The notes below the pieces were generated by a model. That model worked only from the letters and a program-made list of their open reading frames with translations, did not search any database and had not been told where the DNA came from. A DNA stretch of 64,000 nt from Acidimicrobiia bacterium (GTDB taxonomy: Bacteria > Acidobacteriota > Terriglobia > Bryobacterales > Bryobacteraceae). The stretch covers positions 26,484 through 90,483 of the forward strand of contig VFZE01000022.1 of the NCBI GenBank assembly GCA_016871315.1. Reading direction: 5' to 3'. Shown one piece after another: positions 1 through 8,440 of this stretch (positions are counted from its first letter, which is position 1; every line of letters starts with the position of its first letter). Position numbers and translations under genes: made by a program.

Positions 1-309
1 CTCGGGCAGTTCCACCAGCCGCCGGAACCCAGGTTCGGCCGAGGCCAGCGTGATTGTGTTCCGGCTCGCGTCGATCAGGATCTCCACCGCGCCCTGCCGC
101 CGCTCCGCCCGGTTCACCGCCACGTTCAGCGCCGATGCCACCGAATCGGCCGCCGAGCTGAGCCGCAGCGAATCCAGTCCCGAAGTCACCGCCGGAAACG
201 TCAAAGCCACCATCAGGCTGAGCAGCATCATCACAATCATCATTTCGATGAGCGTGACGCCTCGCCTCGCGCGCCGCTTACCGGCTTTTCCAGCTGACCA
301 CATCGGCAT
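1..309 (-). CDS. GspH-like minor pseudopilin, type II secretion (partial, C-terminus outside window)
   Basis: The 103 visible residues begin with a short basic leader and the type IV pilin signature RRGVTLIEMM, followed by a hydrophobic helix (IVMMLLSLMVALTF). The Gly before VTLIE is the expected prepilin peptidase site and Glu is at mature position +5. The later segment AADSVASALNVAVNRAERR fits the helix of GspH/GspI minor pseudopilins, which cap the periplasmic pseudopilus that pushes substrates through the secretin. The start overlaps the end of gspG by about 30 bases; an ATG two codons downstream is an equal alternative. It is the last visible gene of the sigma factor/type II secretion operon. 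The exact minor pseudopilin type (H, I or J) cannot be decided from half a protein. Confidence 0.8.
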   Translation of the reverse strand, partial: MPMWSAGKAGKRRARRGVTLIEMMIVMMLLSLMVALTFPAVTSGLDSLRLSSAADSVASALNVAVNRAERRQGAVEILIDASRNTITLASAEPGFRRLVELPE

Positions 310-721
310 TGTTTCCGTCGCCGCCCGGCTGGCCGTCGCCGCCCAGCGACACGATTTCCGGCTCATCGCCCTGTTCGCTCGGATACTTGTAGAGATACGG
401 ATTGCCCCACGGGTCCATCGGGATCTCCTGCGGCAGATACGGCCCCTGCCACATGTTCACGTTCTGCGGCCGCGTGCGCAACGCGTTGAGACCCATCTCC
501 GTCGTCGGGTATTGACCCGTGTCCAGCTTGTAGGCGCCCAGCGCCGTCATAAAACCGTTGATCTGCGTCCGCGCCGCCGTCACGCGCGCCGCATCGGCGC
601 GGCCGATCATGCGCGGAATCACCAGCGCTGAAAACAGCGCAATGATGGTCACCACCACCATCATCTCGATCAGCGTGATGCCGGCCCGGCGCCGGCCATT
701 TCTGCGGTTCCAATTCTTCAT
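278..721 (-). CDS. gspG: Type II secretion major pseudopilin GspG
   Basis: A 147-residue pseudopilin, normal length for GspG. It has a basic leader, the processing site RRRAG|ITLIEMM with Glu at +5, and a hydrophobic helix that doubles as polymerisation spine. The GspG hallmarks follow: a QYPTTEMGLNAL segment, and DPWGNPYLYKYPS with a C-terminal Asp/Gly-rich loop of the calcium-binding type. GspG is the main subunit of the periplasmic pseudopilus. The ATG at 721 is chosen because GGAGG sits five bases upstream; an in-frame GTG at 733 overlaps the gspF stop but has no comparable site. It lies between gspF and the gspH-like gene. Confidence 0.95.
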   Translation of the reverse strand: MKNWNRRNGRRRAGITLIEMMVVVTIIALFSALVIPRMIGRADAARVTAARTQINGFMTALGAYKLDTGQYPTTEMGLNALRTRPQNVNMWQGPYLPQEIPMDPWGNPYLYKYPSEQGDEPEIVSLGGDGQPGGDGNNADVVSWKSR

Positions 722-732
722 CTTTCCCTCCA

Positions 733-1950
733 CTACATCGCCACCTCGTTGATGGAGGTGATCGCCAGCAGCATGCTCAATATCAATGTCCCCACCATCA
801 ACCCCAGCACCAGAATAATCAGCGGCTCAAATAGCGACGTGAACCGCTTGATCGCGTTCTTCGTGTCCGTCTCGTAAATCTCCGCCATCCGCGCGAACAT
901 CTGGTCAATCCGCCCTGTCTCCTCCCCAACGCTCAGCAGATGCGACGCCAGCGGCGGAAACTCGCCCGTCTTCTTCATCGGCCCGGCGATGCCTTCACCC
1001 CGCTTTACCCCTTGCGATACCGCCTCCAACGATCCGGCGATCTTGCGGTTGTTCAGAATGCCGCGCGAAATGTGAATCGATTGCACCAGCGGCACGCTGT
1101 TGGCCACCAGCGTCGACATTGCCCGTGCAAAGCGCGCCGTTTCCGCCTTCCGCAACGCATCGCCCAGGATCGGGATGCGCAGCCGGTAGCCGTCCCACCA
1201 CAAGCGCCCCGCCGCGGTCCGGATGTGCGCCTGGAACGCCGCCACCCCCGCCACCGTTGCCAATACGCCGATCCAGGCATACTGGCGCACCAGTGCGCTC
1301 ATCTCCAGCATGATCTGCGTCGGCAGCGGCATCTTCAGGTTCGAGCCTTCAAACACGCTCGCAAAACGCGGTACCACGAAATACATCAGCACCAGTATCG
1401 AACCAATGCCCACCAGCGTCAGCAGCGCCGGATATACCATCGAACCGATGATGTAGTTGCGCAGCTCATCGCGCGTCCGCTCAAACTCAGCCAGCCGCTC
1501 AAACACCGCCGCCAGCGATCCGGACGCCTCGCCCGCGCGCACCATGTTCACATACAGTTCGGAGAAATGATCCGGATGCGTGGCCAAGCTGTCTGCCAGA
1601 GACTTGCCGCCCTTCAGCACGCGCAGCACATCCTGCACCACCAGCCGGAAAGCCACCTGCTCACTCAGCTCGGAAGTGATCGCCAGCGCGCGGTCCAGCG
1701 GCACACCACTGTTCAGGAGCGTCGACATCTCCTGCGTGAAAAACAGCACGCCGCGCCTCTTGCCCCCGCCAAAGGAAGGAAGCTTCAGCTCAAACGCGCC
1801 CTTTTTCGGCTCCAGCCCGACGTAGACCGGCGTCAGTCCTTGCTTGCGCAGCTCCGACGCTACAAAGCGTTCCGTTTCCGCCGCAATCGTGCCCGTGCGC
1901 AGCTTGCCGTCGGTGGTGACGGCGCGGAAATGGAAACTGGTTACCGGCAT
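733..1950 (-). CDS. gspF: Type II secretion inner-membrane platform protein GspF
   Basis: A 405-residue protein with the family's duplicated T2SF domain, about residues 70-190 and 270-395. Both repeats show the conserved pattern: FFTQEMSTLLNSGVPL with VRAGEASGSL in the first, and FARAMSTLVANSVPLV with LSVGEETGRI in the second. Hydrophobic segments lie near 168-192, 222-240 and 374-398. GspF forms the cytoplasmic membrane platform that couples the GspE ATPase to pseudopilus assembly. It starts three bases after the gspE stop and ends just before gspG, so translation is probably coupled. A PilC-like pilus role is possible in principle, but the adjacent GspG-type pilin favours type II secretion. 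Confidence 0.95.
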   Translation of the reverse strand: MPVTSFHFRAVTTDGKLRTGTIAAETERFVASELRKQGLTPVYVGLEPKKGAFELKLPSFGGGKRRGVLFFTQEMSTLLNSGVPLDRALAITSELSEQVAFRLVVQDVLRVLKGGKSLADSLATHPDHFSELYVNMVRAGEASGSLAAVFERLAEFERTRDELRNYIIGSMVYPALLTLVGIGSILVLMYFVVPRFASVFEGSNLKMPLPTQIMLEMSALVRQYAWIGVLATVAGVAAFQAHIRTAAGRLWWDGYRLRIPILGDALRKAETARFARAMSTLVANSVPLVQSIHISRGILNNRKIAGSLEAVSQGVKRGEGIAGPMKKTGEFPPLASHLLSVGEETGRIDQMFARMAEIYETDTKNAIKRFTSLFEPLIILVLGLMVGTLILSMLLAITSINEVAM

Positions 1951-1953
1951 CGG

Positions 1954-3588
1954 TTAGAACTCCTGCGTCACACGCATCACTTCTTCGGCGGTCGTGACGC
2001 CGGCCGCGGCCTTCGCCCAGCCATCCTCGCGCAGCGTCGACATCCCGTTGCGCCGCGCTGCCTCCGTCAGCACGCTGGCATCCTCGTTGCGCATGATCAG
2101 CCGGCGCAGTTCCTCGTTCAGCTGCATCATCTCGAAGATTCCCACCCGGCCGATATAACCCGTGCCCCAGCAATTCTGACAGCCCGCGCCGCGCCACACC
2201 GGAACGCTATCCCCGGTGGGCGTCAGCCGCTCCCCCGCCGGAGCCTTGCAATTGGCGCAGATCACGCGCACCAGCCGCTGCGCCAGCACCGCAACCAGCG
2301 AAGAGGTAATCAGGTAGTTCTCCACGCCCATATCGGTCAGCCGCGTAATGGCGCTCGGAGCGTCATTAGTGTGCAGTGTTGAGAACACCAGGTGCCCGGT
2401 AAGCGCCGCGCGAATCGCGATGTCGGCCGTCTCCCGGTCGCGGATTTCGCCCACCATGATCACGTCCGGGTCCTGACGCACAATGTGCCGCAACCCGGAA
2501 GCGAACGTCAGCCCGATCTGCGGGTTCACGTGGATCTGGTTGATCCCGTCCATCTGGTATTCCACGGGATCTTCAATCGTGATGATCTTCCGATCCGTCA
2601 GATTGATCCGCTTCAGCGCCGAATAGAGCGTCGTCGATTTGCCGCTCCCCGTCGGCCCGGTCACAAGAAAAATCCCGTGCGGCAGCGCGGTGAAATGCTC
2701 CATCATCGCGAGCATTTGCGGCGTGAAACCGAGGATCTTCAGGTCATAGAAGTCGCCCGCCGAGCGGTCGAGAAGACGCATCACCACGCTCTCCCCGTAC
2801 AGCGTCGGCAACGTCGATACGCGCAGGTCCACTTCCCGCCCCAGCGTGCGGATCTTGATGCGTCCGTCCTGCGGCAACCTCCGCTCGGCGATGTTCAGCT
2901 TCGCCATCAGCTTTACGCGTGAAATAATGGCCGCCTTCAGCTCCCGCGGCGGAGCATCCTGCGGGTGCAGCACGCCATCTATCCGGAAGCGGATGCGGAA
3001 CTCCTTCTCAAACGGTTCGATGTGAATATCGCTGGCGCGCTTCTCCACCGCCGCGCCGATCATCGCGTTCACCAGCCGGATCACGGGAGCCTCGCTCGCC
3101 ATGTCGCGCAGATGCTCCAGATCCTCGGCCGCCTCCGCCGTCTCCTCGAAGCCCGCCGTATCGGCCTTCTGCAAGCCGTAGTAGCGGTCCACAGCATCCA
3201 GAATCTCCTGCTCCGCCGCCAGCGCCGGCTGCACCTTCAAGCCCGTCACATGGCGCACCGCGGCGATCGTTTCAAAGTCCAGTGGATCGGCCATCGCCAG
3301 CATCAGCGTCGAATCGTCGAACCCGGCCGGAATGCACCGGAACTGCCGCAGAAAACGCGAGCTCAGCCGCTCGGTCTCCGGCGTCACCGCCGGCGGACCC
3401 TCCAGCGTCAGCACGCGCAGCGAAAGCTGATCCGAGAGCGCCGCCAGTACATCCTTCTGCGAAACAAATCCCAAATCGACAAGGATCTTGCCGATCTTGT
3501 CCCCGCGCTCCTTTTGAATCTCCAGCGCCTGTTCCAGCTCCTCCGGAGCAAGCAGACGCCGCTCCATCAGCATCTCACCCAGCCGCAT
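1954..3588 (-). CDS. gspE: Type II secretion ATPase GspE
   Basis: A 544-residue hexameric secretion ATPase. Residues 1-140 are the T2SSE N-domain that contacts the membrane platform. The catalytic domain carries Walker A GPTGSGKSTT at 311-320, an Asp box IITIEDPVEYQ near 335, Walker B PDVIMVGEIRDRE near 374-386 and the His box STLHTNDAPSAI near 403. Two zinc-binding pairs, CANC at 444-447 and CQNC at 470-473, form the tetracysteine motif of GspE/PilB enzymes. It powers pseudopilus assembly from the cytoplasm. It starts two bases after the upstream unknown gene and is followed by gspF with a three-base gap. Confidence 0.95.
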   Translation of the reverse strand: MRLGEMLMERRLLAPEELEQALEIQKERGDKIGKILVDLGFVSQKDVLAALSDQLSLRVLTLEGPPAVTPETERLSSRFLRQFRCIPAGFDDSTLMLAMADPLDFETIAAVRHVTGLKVQPALAAEQEILDAVDRYYGLQKADTAGFEETAEAAEDLEHLRDMASEAPVIRLVNAMIGAAVEKRASDIHIEPFEKEFRIRFRIDGVLHPQDAPPRELKAAIISRVKLMAKLNIAERRLPQDGRIKIRTLGREVDLRVSTLPTLYGESVVMRLLDRSAGDFYDLKILGFTPQMLAMMEHFTALPHGIFLVTGPTGSGKSTTLYSALKRINLTDRKIITIEDPVEYQMDGINQIHVNPQIGLTFASGLRHIVRQDPDVIMVGEIRDRETADIAIRAALTGHLVFSTLHTNDAPSAITRLTDMGVENYLITSSLVAVLAQRLVRVICANCKAPAGERLTPTGDSVPVWRGAGCQNCWGTGYIGRVGIFEMMQLNEELRRLIMRNEDASVLTEAARRNGMSTLREDGWAKAAAGVTTAEEVMRVTQEF

Positions 3589-3590
3589 CG

Positions 3591-4133
3591 CTAGTAGACC
3601 ATTTCCTGAATCGAGGCGTTCAATCCGTTCGCATCCAGCCGCCCCGCTTCGAAATCAATCAGCGCCTTGCGCTTGGCCTGCAGCACCAACTGGCCCGGCA
3701 ACCCGCTCGAGTTCTCCCAGGAAAAATAGAACAGTGACACGCCCACGACAATCTGCTGCTCCGGCGGAACCGTCTTCAGCGCCGTCGCCGACGTGACCAA
3801 CATGTCCCGCATCACCTGCCGGATCTGCGGCAGCCGCCCCAGCTTCTTCTGCCTCAGCTTTTCGATCTCCACCGGCGTCAGCTTCGGCCGGAACGGCGTG
3901 ATTGCCGGGCCCGTCACCAGGTTCACCTCCGCCGTAAACACCGCGCCGTAATTCTCCAGATACACCCCGCGCGTCGAACCCAGCAGCATGAACGGATCAT
4001 CCACGTTGAATGCCTCGATGCGCTGGTCAAAGCCGCGCTCCAGATGCGCCAGCGTCGAGCGCCCCACCCGCGGCGCCGACGCCAGGCATAGCAGCGCGCC
4101 CATCAGCAATGTCGAAACCCTTCGCCCGATCAT
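3591..4133 (-). CDS. Conserved-looking secreted protein of unknown function, between anti-sigma factor and gspE
   Basis: A 180-residue protein with an N-terminal signal-like hydrophobic stretch (LLMGALLCLASAP), then a soluble domain with mixed helices and strands (GVYLENYGAVFTAEV, ATALKTVPPEQQIVVGVSLF). No catalytic motif or known family was recognised. The start codon overlaps the anti-sigma stop in an ATGA, and the stop lies two bases from gspE, so it is firmly inside the operon. Its position suggests an envelope protein sensed by, or working with, the sigma/anti-sigma pair, or an accessory secretion factor. That role is inference from context only. Confidence 0.8.
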   Translation of the reverse strand: MIGRRVSTLLMGALLCLASAPRVGRSTLAHLERGFDQRIEAFNVDDPFMLLGSTRGVYLENYGAVFTAEVNLVTGPAITPFRPKLTPVEIEKLRQKKLGRLPQIRQVMRDMLVTSATALKTVPPEQQIVVGVSLFYFSWENSSGLPGQLVLQAKRKALIDFEAGRLDANGLNASIQEMVY

Positions 4134-4723
4134 TGCGCCACTCTCGATTCCGCGCTCGCCACGTACAACACGTTCATCCGCTTGCGCAGCACCTCAAACG
4201 TCTCCTGCACCGACAGCATCTCCGCCCGATGCTCCAGCCGCAGCCTCTGCTCCGCCGCCGCCACCAGTTCCGCTGCCTTCTTCTGCTGCTCAGCCTCGGT
4301 CCGCGCCACCGCCTGCCGCACCGCCGTGTCCAGACGCTTGGACAACTCGGCGTCCACAATGCTCTCCACCTGCGCCGCGCTCAACCCCGCGCCCGCCGGA
4401 GTAACCGGAGCCTCCGTCCGCACAAAGGCATGCACCAGAATCGCGCAGCTCAAAAGCGCCGCCGACGCGAACCCAAGCCGCGGTCCCGATTGCCAGAAAC
4501 GCTCGTACCAGCGCGGCTCAAAGACTTTGTCCGAGACAAAGCCGATCCGCCGCGGCGGCTCTTCCTCGCGCAACGTCAGTAGCGCGGAGCGTGTCAGCCC
4601 CAGCCGCTCCGTCTCCCGGCGGCAGTCGGCGCAGCCCGCCAAGTGGGTTTCTACTTCACGGCGCTCGGCCGAAGCCGCCTCGCCGAGCGAATATGCTTTC
4701 AAGTCAAAAGAGGAGCAATTCAT
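4130..4723 (-). CDS. Zinc-binding transmembrane anti-sigma factor
   Basis: A 197-residue protein. The N-terminus carries the ZAS zinc motif, THLAGCADCRRE (His-x3-Cys-x2-Cys) with an upstream Cys at residue 3, as in anti-sigma factors that hold ECF sigma factors inactive. A single hydrophobic segment (GFASAALLSCAILVHAFV) is followed by a long helical, probably coiled-coil region rich in Glu, Arg, Ala and Gln, facing the periplasm if topology is standard. The start is set at 4723 because this ATG overlaps the sigma factor stop (ATGA); the open frame upstream is antisense-like and unsupported. Immediate coupling to the ECF sigma gene makes that protein the likely partner. Confidence 0.88.
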   Translation of the reverse strand: MNCSSFDLKAYSLGEAASAERREVETHLAGCADCRRETERLGLTRSALLTLREEEPPRRIGFVSDKVFEPRWYERFWQSGPRLGFASAALLSCAILVHAFVRTEAPVTPAGAGLSAAQVESIVDAELSKRLDTAVRQAVARTEAEQQKKAAELVAAAEQRLRLEHRAEMLSVQETFEVLRKRMNVLYVASAESRVAQ

Positions 4724-5268
4724 TGGGCACCTCGCAATTGGACCGGAGCGAGTGTATCCTTCAACAAGTCGAGCGCCGTGTACAAGCGCGACTTGATGGT
4801 CGATACCGGGCAATCCAGGATCTCGGCCATCTCATCGAACTTGAACCCCTGGTAGATCTTCAGCACAACCGCCTCCCGCTGCTCCGGGCTGAGCCGCTCC
4901 AGCGCCGCCGCCACCGCAAGCGATGTCTCCACCGGCAACAAATGCGGGCCGGAGGGCGGAGAAGCTGTTTCTTTAAGCTCCTCGCCGTCCGGCCGCTGGC
5001 GCCGCAATAAGGAAAAGGATTCATTGTGCGCAATCCGGAACAGCCAGGGGGCAAACCGGCCCGGGTCGTCCAGCTTGCCGAGGTTCTGGTACGCCTTCAA
5101 AAACACCTCCTGGCTCAGGTCCATCGCGTCTTCCCGGTTGCGAACCAGCCGGAGGATGTAATTGAACACACGACGATCCCATCGCGACACCAAGGTGTTA
5201 TAGGCGTCCACGTCACCCCGGCGGGCTTTACCCACCAGGTCCCGGTCCTCGACCTCACGAAAGATCAA
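4720..5268 (-). CDS. ECF-family RNA polymerase sigma factor
   Basis: A 182-residue sigma-70 family protein of ECF size. Region 2 is visible as NYILRLVRNREDAMDLSQE followed by PWLFRIAHN (the DNA-melting region). Region 4 follows as LSPEQREAVVLKIYQGF, with the helix-turn-helix DEMAEILDCPVSTIKSRL. There is no region 3 and no C-terminal extension. The start is a TTG with GGAG eight bases upstream. It leads the operon with the anti-sigma factor and type II secretion genes and would be expected to autoregulate it. No reliable ECF promoter could be picked out of the short region upstream (5269-5355). Confidence 0.93.
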   Translation of the reverse strand: MIFREVEDRDLVGKARRGDVDAYNTLVSRWDRRVFNYILRLVRNREDAMDLSQEVFLKAYQNLGKLDDPGRFAPWLFRIAHNESFSLLRRQRPDGEELKETASPPSGPHLLPVETSLAVAAALERLSPEQREAVVLKIYQGFKFDEMAEILDCPVSTIKSRLYTALDLLKDTLAPVQLRGAQ

Positions 5269-5355
5269 GTACCAAACTCCGTTCCAATCCTAGAGACGCC
5301 GTCCGTCGAGGAAAAGTCGAACAAGGTTCTATAAAAGTGTATCGGAAAAGCTCGC

Positions 5356-5954
5356 TCAGCGGATCTCGATGGGCGACACCTGCACCGTAACCGGCTGATA
5401 AGAGGAGTTGATCCTCTCCAGAACCGCCGGATGGGATGACGTCTCCGCCAGTCCCCATGTAAACCGGTTCGGCACCGCGTCCAGGTGTTTTTCGCTGGAA
5501 CGGTGCTGACGGCCGAATCCAAAAACCGTCATCTCCCCGTTCATCTGCCAGAATGGATCCGGCGCCTCGTCGTCCTGATGGTGCACCAGGTACAGCACGC
5601 GCCTCAGATCCGCCGTGCCGAAGTAGATCCATTCCGGCCCAGGCATGTCCCCCGTCCAGCTTTCGGTGATCGGCTTTTGCTCGCCGGATGCGGTAACCAG
5701 GTAATCCTTCTCCAGATCCAGTCTTCCGCCCGGCACAGCCGCAGCGAGCGTGGGTGGAAGGTCCCTTCCAAACCCGCCGCCCGCAGCATCTCCGTGAAAT
5801 TCAGACGTACCTCGGCCGGCTTATCGATGCGCGCATATTGACCGGAATTAAAACTCAGCCGCACACGATATTGCCAGCCCCGCTTCAGCCAACTGTTCTC
5901 GGCTTCCGCCGCTGGAATGGCCACCACCCAAAGCGCCAACACCACTCTTTTCAT
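5356..5954 (-). pseudogene. Secreted protein of unknown family, frameshifted
   Basis: The first 72 codons from 5954 encode a signal peptide (VVLALWVVAIPAAEA) and a beta-rich stretch (YRVRLSFNSGQYARIDKP, VRLNFTEMLRAAG) ending at SLRL. The natural continuation, PGGRLDLEKDYLVTASGE through to the stop at 5356, is in a different reading frame beginning at about 5736. Read together the two parts give one plausible domain of about 195 residues, with DLRRVLYLVHHQ and RINSSYQPVTVQVSP. A single-base change near 5737 would restore the frame, so this is either a recent pseudogene or a sequencing error. No family was recognised. Confidence 0.7.
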
Positions 5955-6014
5955 AACACCCCGTCGGAAAACTACCAAACAGTATATTTAAAACCGGCCA
6001 GAATGCAATCCGCT

Positions 6015-7049
6015 TCACCCTTGGGGCAGGATCAGAACCTTCACCGCCTTCCGGTCCATGCACAGATCAAACCCGCGCTTCCACTCTACAAGCGGCAGCC
6101 GTGTCGAAATGAGTTCGTGCAGCCGCACCCGGCCCTGATGAAGAATCCGCATCATCCGCTCATACGTCTGCGCGCTATAGGCAACCGAACCGCGCACCTC
6201 CAGCATCTTGTAGAACACCGCGTCCAGTTGCACGTTCACCGGCCTGCCGCAGATGCCCACTTGCGTGTACCGCCCCATCGGCCGAAGCATCTCCAGGCAG
6301 TTGTTCACAGACCCCGGATGCCCCGCGCATTCAAACGCCACATCCACGCCGGCGCCGCCCGTAAGCTCGCGCAGCTTCTCCTTCCAGTCCGCCTCGCTCA
6401 CATTCAGGACCGCCGCCGCACCCATCCGCGACGCCGCCTGCAACCGCTCTTCATCTTCCGCCGGGCCGGCAACAACGGTCTCGATCCCCGCAGCCACCAG
6501 CAGCTTCAGGCACATCAGCCCGATCGGACCTGGACCCGACACCAGCGCCACGTCGCCCAGTTGCAACCGTGTCACTTCCGTCACCGCCTGCACCGTGGCC
6601 GCGAACGGCTCGCACAGCGCCGCCTCTTCCAGTGTCCAGCATGGCGGGATCGTGTAGCACTGATCCTCGCGCACCACCACGTAACGCGCGAAAGCGCCGT
6701 TAACCCCATGCCCCATCCCTCGCCGTGACGGACAGAAAATAAAGCTGCCCTGCCTGCACCAGGTGCACTTGCCGCAATGCACCGCCGAGGCCGGCAGCAC
6801 CGTCACCTGGTCCCCCACCTTCCTCGTCGTCACTCCCGCACCCATTTCCACCACCGTGCCCGCGAACTCATGCCCCAGAATCACCGGCGGAAAATTCCGG
6901 AACGTGTCATGCATCACGTGTAGATCCGTGCCGCAAACCCCGCACGCCGCGATCTCCAGCTTCACCTGCCCCGGCCCGCAGCGTGGTTCCTCCATCTCCC
7001 GCAACTCGACGTTGCCTTCGCCCTTTTGATACTTCACCAGTGCCAGCAT
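6015..7049 (-). CDS. Zinc-dependent medium-chain alcohol/polyol/threonine dehydrogenase
   Basis: A 344-residue medium-chain dehydrogenase. The catalytic zinc site begins with CGVCGTDLHVMHD, followed by ILGHEFAGTVVEMG. The structural zinc lobe has four Cys in CGKCTWCRQGSFIFC. The Rossmann nucleotide-binding motif is ALVSGPGPIGLMCLKLL, followed by a GGAGVDVAFECAG segment. These enzymes oxidise alcohols, polyols or L-threonine with NAD(P). The substrate cannot be assigned from motifs alone; sorbitol or threonine dehydrogenase-like is the nearest fit. The start at 7049 (MLALVKYQK) is chosen because conserved homology begins there; the frame stays open upstream only through the neighbouring decayed gene. 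Confidence 0.92.
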   Translation of the reverse strand: MLALVKYQKGEGNVELREMEEPRCGPGQVKLEIAACGVCGTDLHVMHDTFRNFPPVILGHEFAGTVVEMGAGVTTRKVGDQVTVLPASAVHCGKCTWCRQGSFIFCPSRRGMGHGVNGAFARYVVVREDQCYTIPPCWTLEEAALCEPFAATVQAVTEVTRLQLGDVALVSGPGPIGLMCLKLLVAAGIETVVAGPAEDEERLQAASRMGAAAVLNVSEADWKEKLRELTGGAGVDVAFECAGHPGSVNNCLEMLRPMGRYTQVGICGRPVNVQLDAVFYKMLEVRGSVAYSAQTYERMMRILHQGRVRLHELISTRLPLVEWKRGFDLCMDRKAVKVLILPQG

Positions 7050-7090
7050 GAGATCCCGTAGAGTACGCCAACGGGCGGGCGGGAGGCAAG

Positions 7091-8299
7091 CTAGAAGGTG
7101 AACGCAAGGATCGCGTCCAGTTGGTTTCGGCGCACATCGTTGGGCGCTGACTGCCCGTACCGCCACTTCGTGGCCCCCCAATGCGAGAAGCGGAATCCAG
7201 GCTCTAAGCCGGCTCCTCTCCAGTTCCGCCGTATACCTGCCCCTGCCGTTAGCCCGCTGGTGCCCAGGGATCCTCCAAGATCCTGCGGTAGCCGGAACGA
7301 GGGACCGGCCTCCACGTAGGGCTGCCATCTCCCCGTTCCGTGCTTGTACCGCAGCAGCAACGGAAACTGCCATAACACGGCACTCTTGTGAGTCCCGGAA
7401 ACCGTTACCCGCCGAAGCTCCCCATCCGGCAAAACGAGTTCGTAAAACCCCGCTGACCGAAACCGGAGCGGCCGGTAGCCGGCTTCCACGATCAAGCCGA
7501 TTTGATCCGAAAGCGTGAACGCCACTCGCGGTCCCCATACCGGCGTCCTCAGGTACACAGTGGAAAAACTCGAGGGCGCGGTTCCACAAAGCCGTGCCAG
7601 CTTTGTTCGCGCACCGGGCGAATCAGCAGGAAGCCTCCCACTATGCCGGGTTGAACCCGTCCGCCCAGCGGCTGCCGGTCACTCACCCCATCCCTGCTGA
7701 TGGCCACCAGCGCTTCCAGTTGATCCTGTTTCGATGGGTGCGTCCACCACGGGTCCGCCGCCCATCTCGTGTACCGGAACGTTGGCGCGACTCGAAAGCC
7801 CAACTGCTTCCAGTCCAGCCCGGCCCCTGCCGTCAGACCCGTGTGCGAAGGATTGGTATTGCGATTGCCCGTGGTGCGGAACGATGGACCAGCTTCAAGA
7901 AAAGGTCTTGCGCCCCCTCGACCGGCAAACCGGTACTTTGCCAGCACGGGGAACTGCCATGTGATTTGTTGGGCCCACTCCTTCCACCCGCAGCCGCCGG
8001 TAGATCGCATTGGTCTCGAGTGAAAGCCGGTCGCCGAACTGCCAGGCCAGCGTCGGTCCGCCAATCGCCGATCGAGAATCAGATCGGCGTGTATAGGGAG
8101 GAATGATGATTGCGGTTCGGTCGGGCAACTCGACCCGTGCGCCCGGAATGGCGAACGAAGAGTAATCGGCCGTGATGCCGGTGCCGGCGATCACTCCAAA
8201 CCGGACATGTTGAGCCTCAACGCGGCCCACGCACGCCAAGAGAATCCCGCACATCCCCAACGCGGCTGCTCCGCTCGTGCCCGCCCGTGATCCCATCAA
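7091..8299 (-). pseudogene. Tandem outer-membrane beta-barrel domains, broken by frameshifts
   Basis: Reading leftward from 8299, a signal peptide (LGMCGILLACVGRVEAQ) opens a barrel domain ending near LEALVAIS. A second similar domain runs on to 7091, ending DAILAFTF with terminal Phe as in outer-membrane proteins. The two copies align clearly: QFPVLAKYRF, FLEAGPSFR and GLTAGAG match QFPLLLRYKH, YVEAGPSFR and GLTAGAG. The frame shifts near 7985, between RRLRVEG and WAQQITW, and near 7558, between EPRPRVF and VYLRTPVW. The first copy has no stop before the second, so the two may once have been a single protein or adjacent paralogs. Confidence 0.75.
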
Positions 8300-8440
8300 C
8301 CCTGCTGACGCGCTCTCCTCGTTTATGGTTTCTTACGCTCCAGATCCGTGCTGATATTCGTAATCAGCCCCGGGCATTCACGTAATCTAGCGGCGCGGCG
8401 CGGCGCAGCGCAGCCGGCCGCCGCAGCGGTAAACTGAGAC

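Noticed and set aside
940..2382. 480-codon plus-strand frame across gspF/gspE
   Set aside because: No motifs and heavily biased composition; it is antisense to two well-recognised secretion genes.
8392..8423. GC-rich run with GGCGC repeats before the receptor
   Set aside because: Simple low-complexity sequence with no symmetrical structure or conserved motif.
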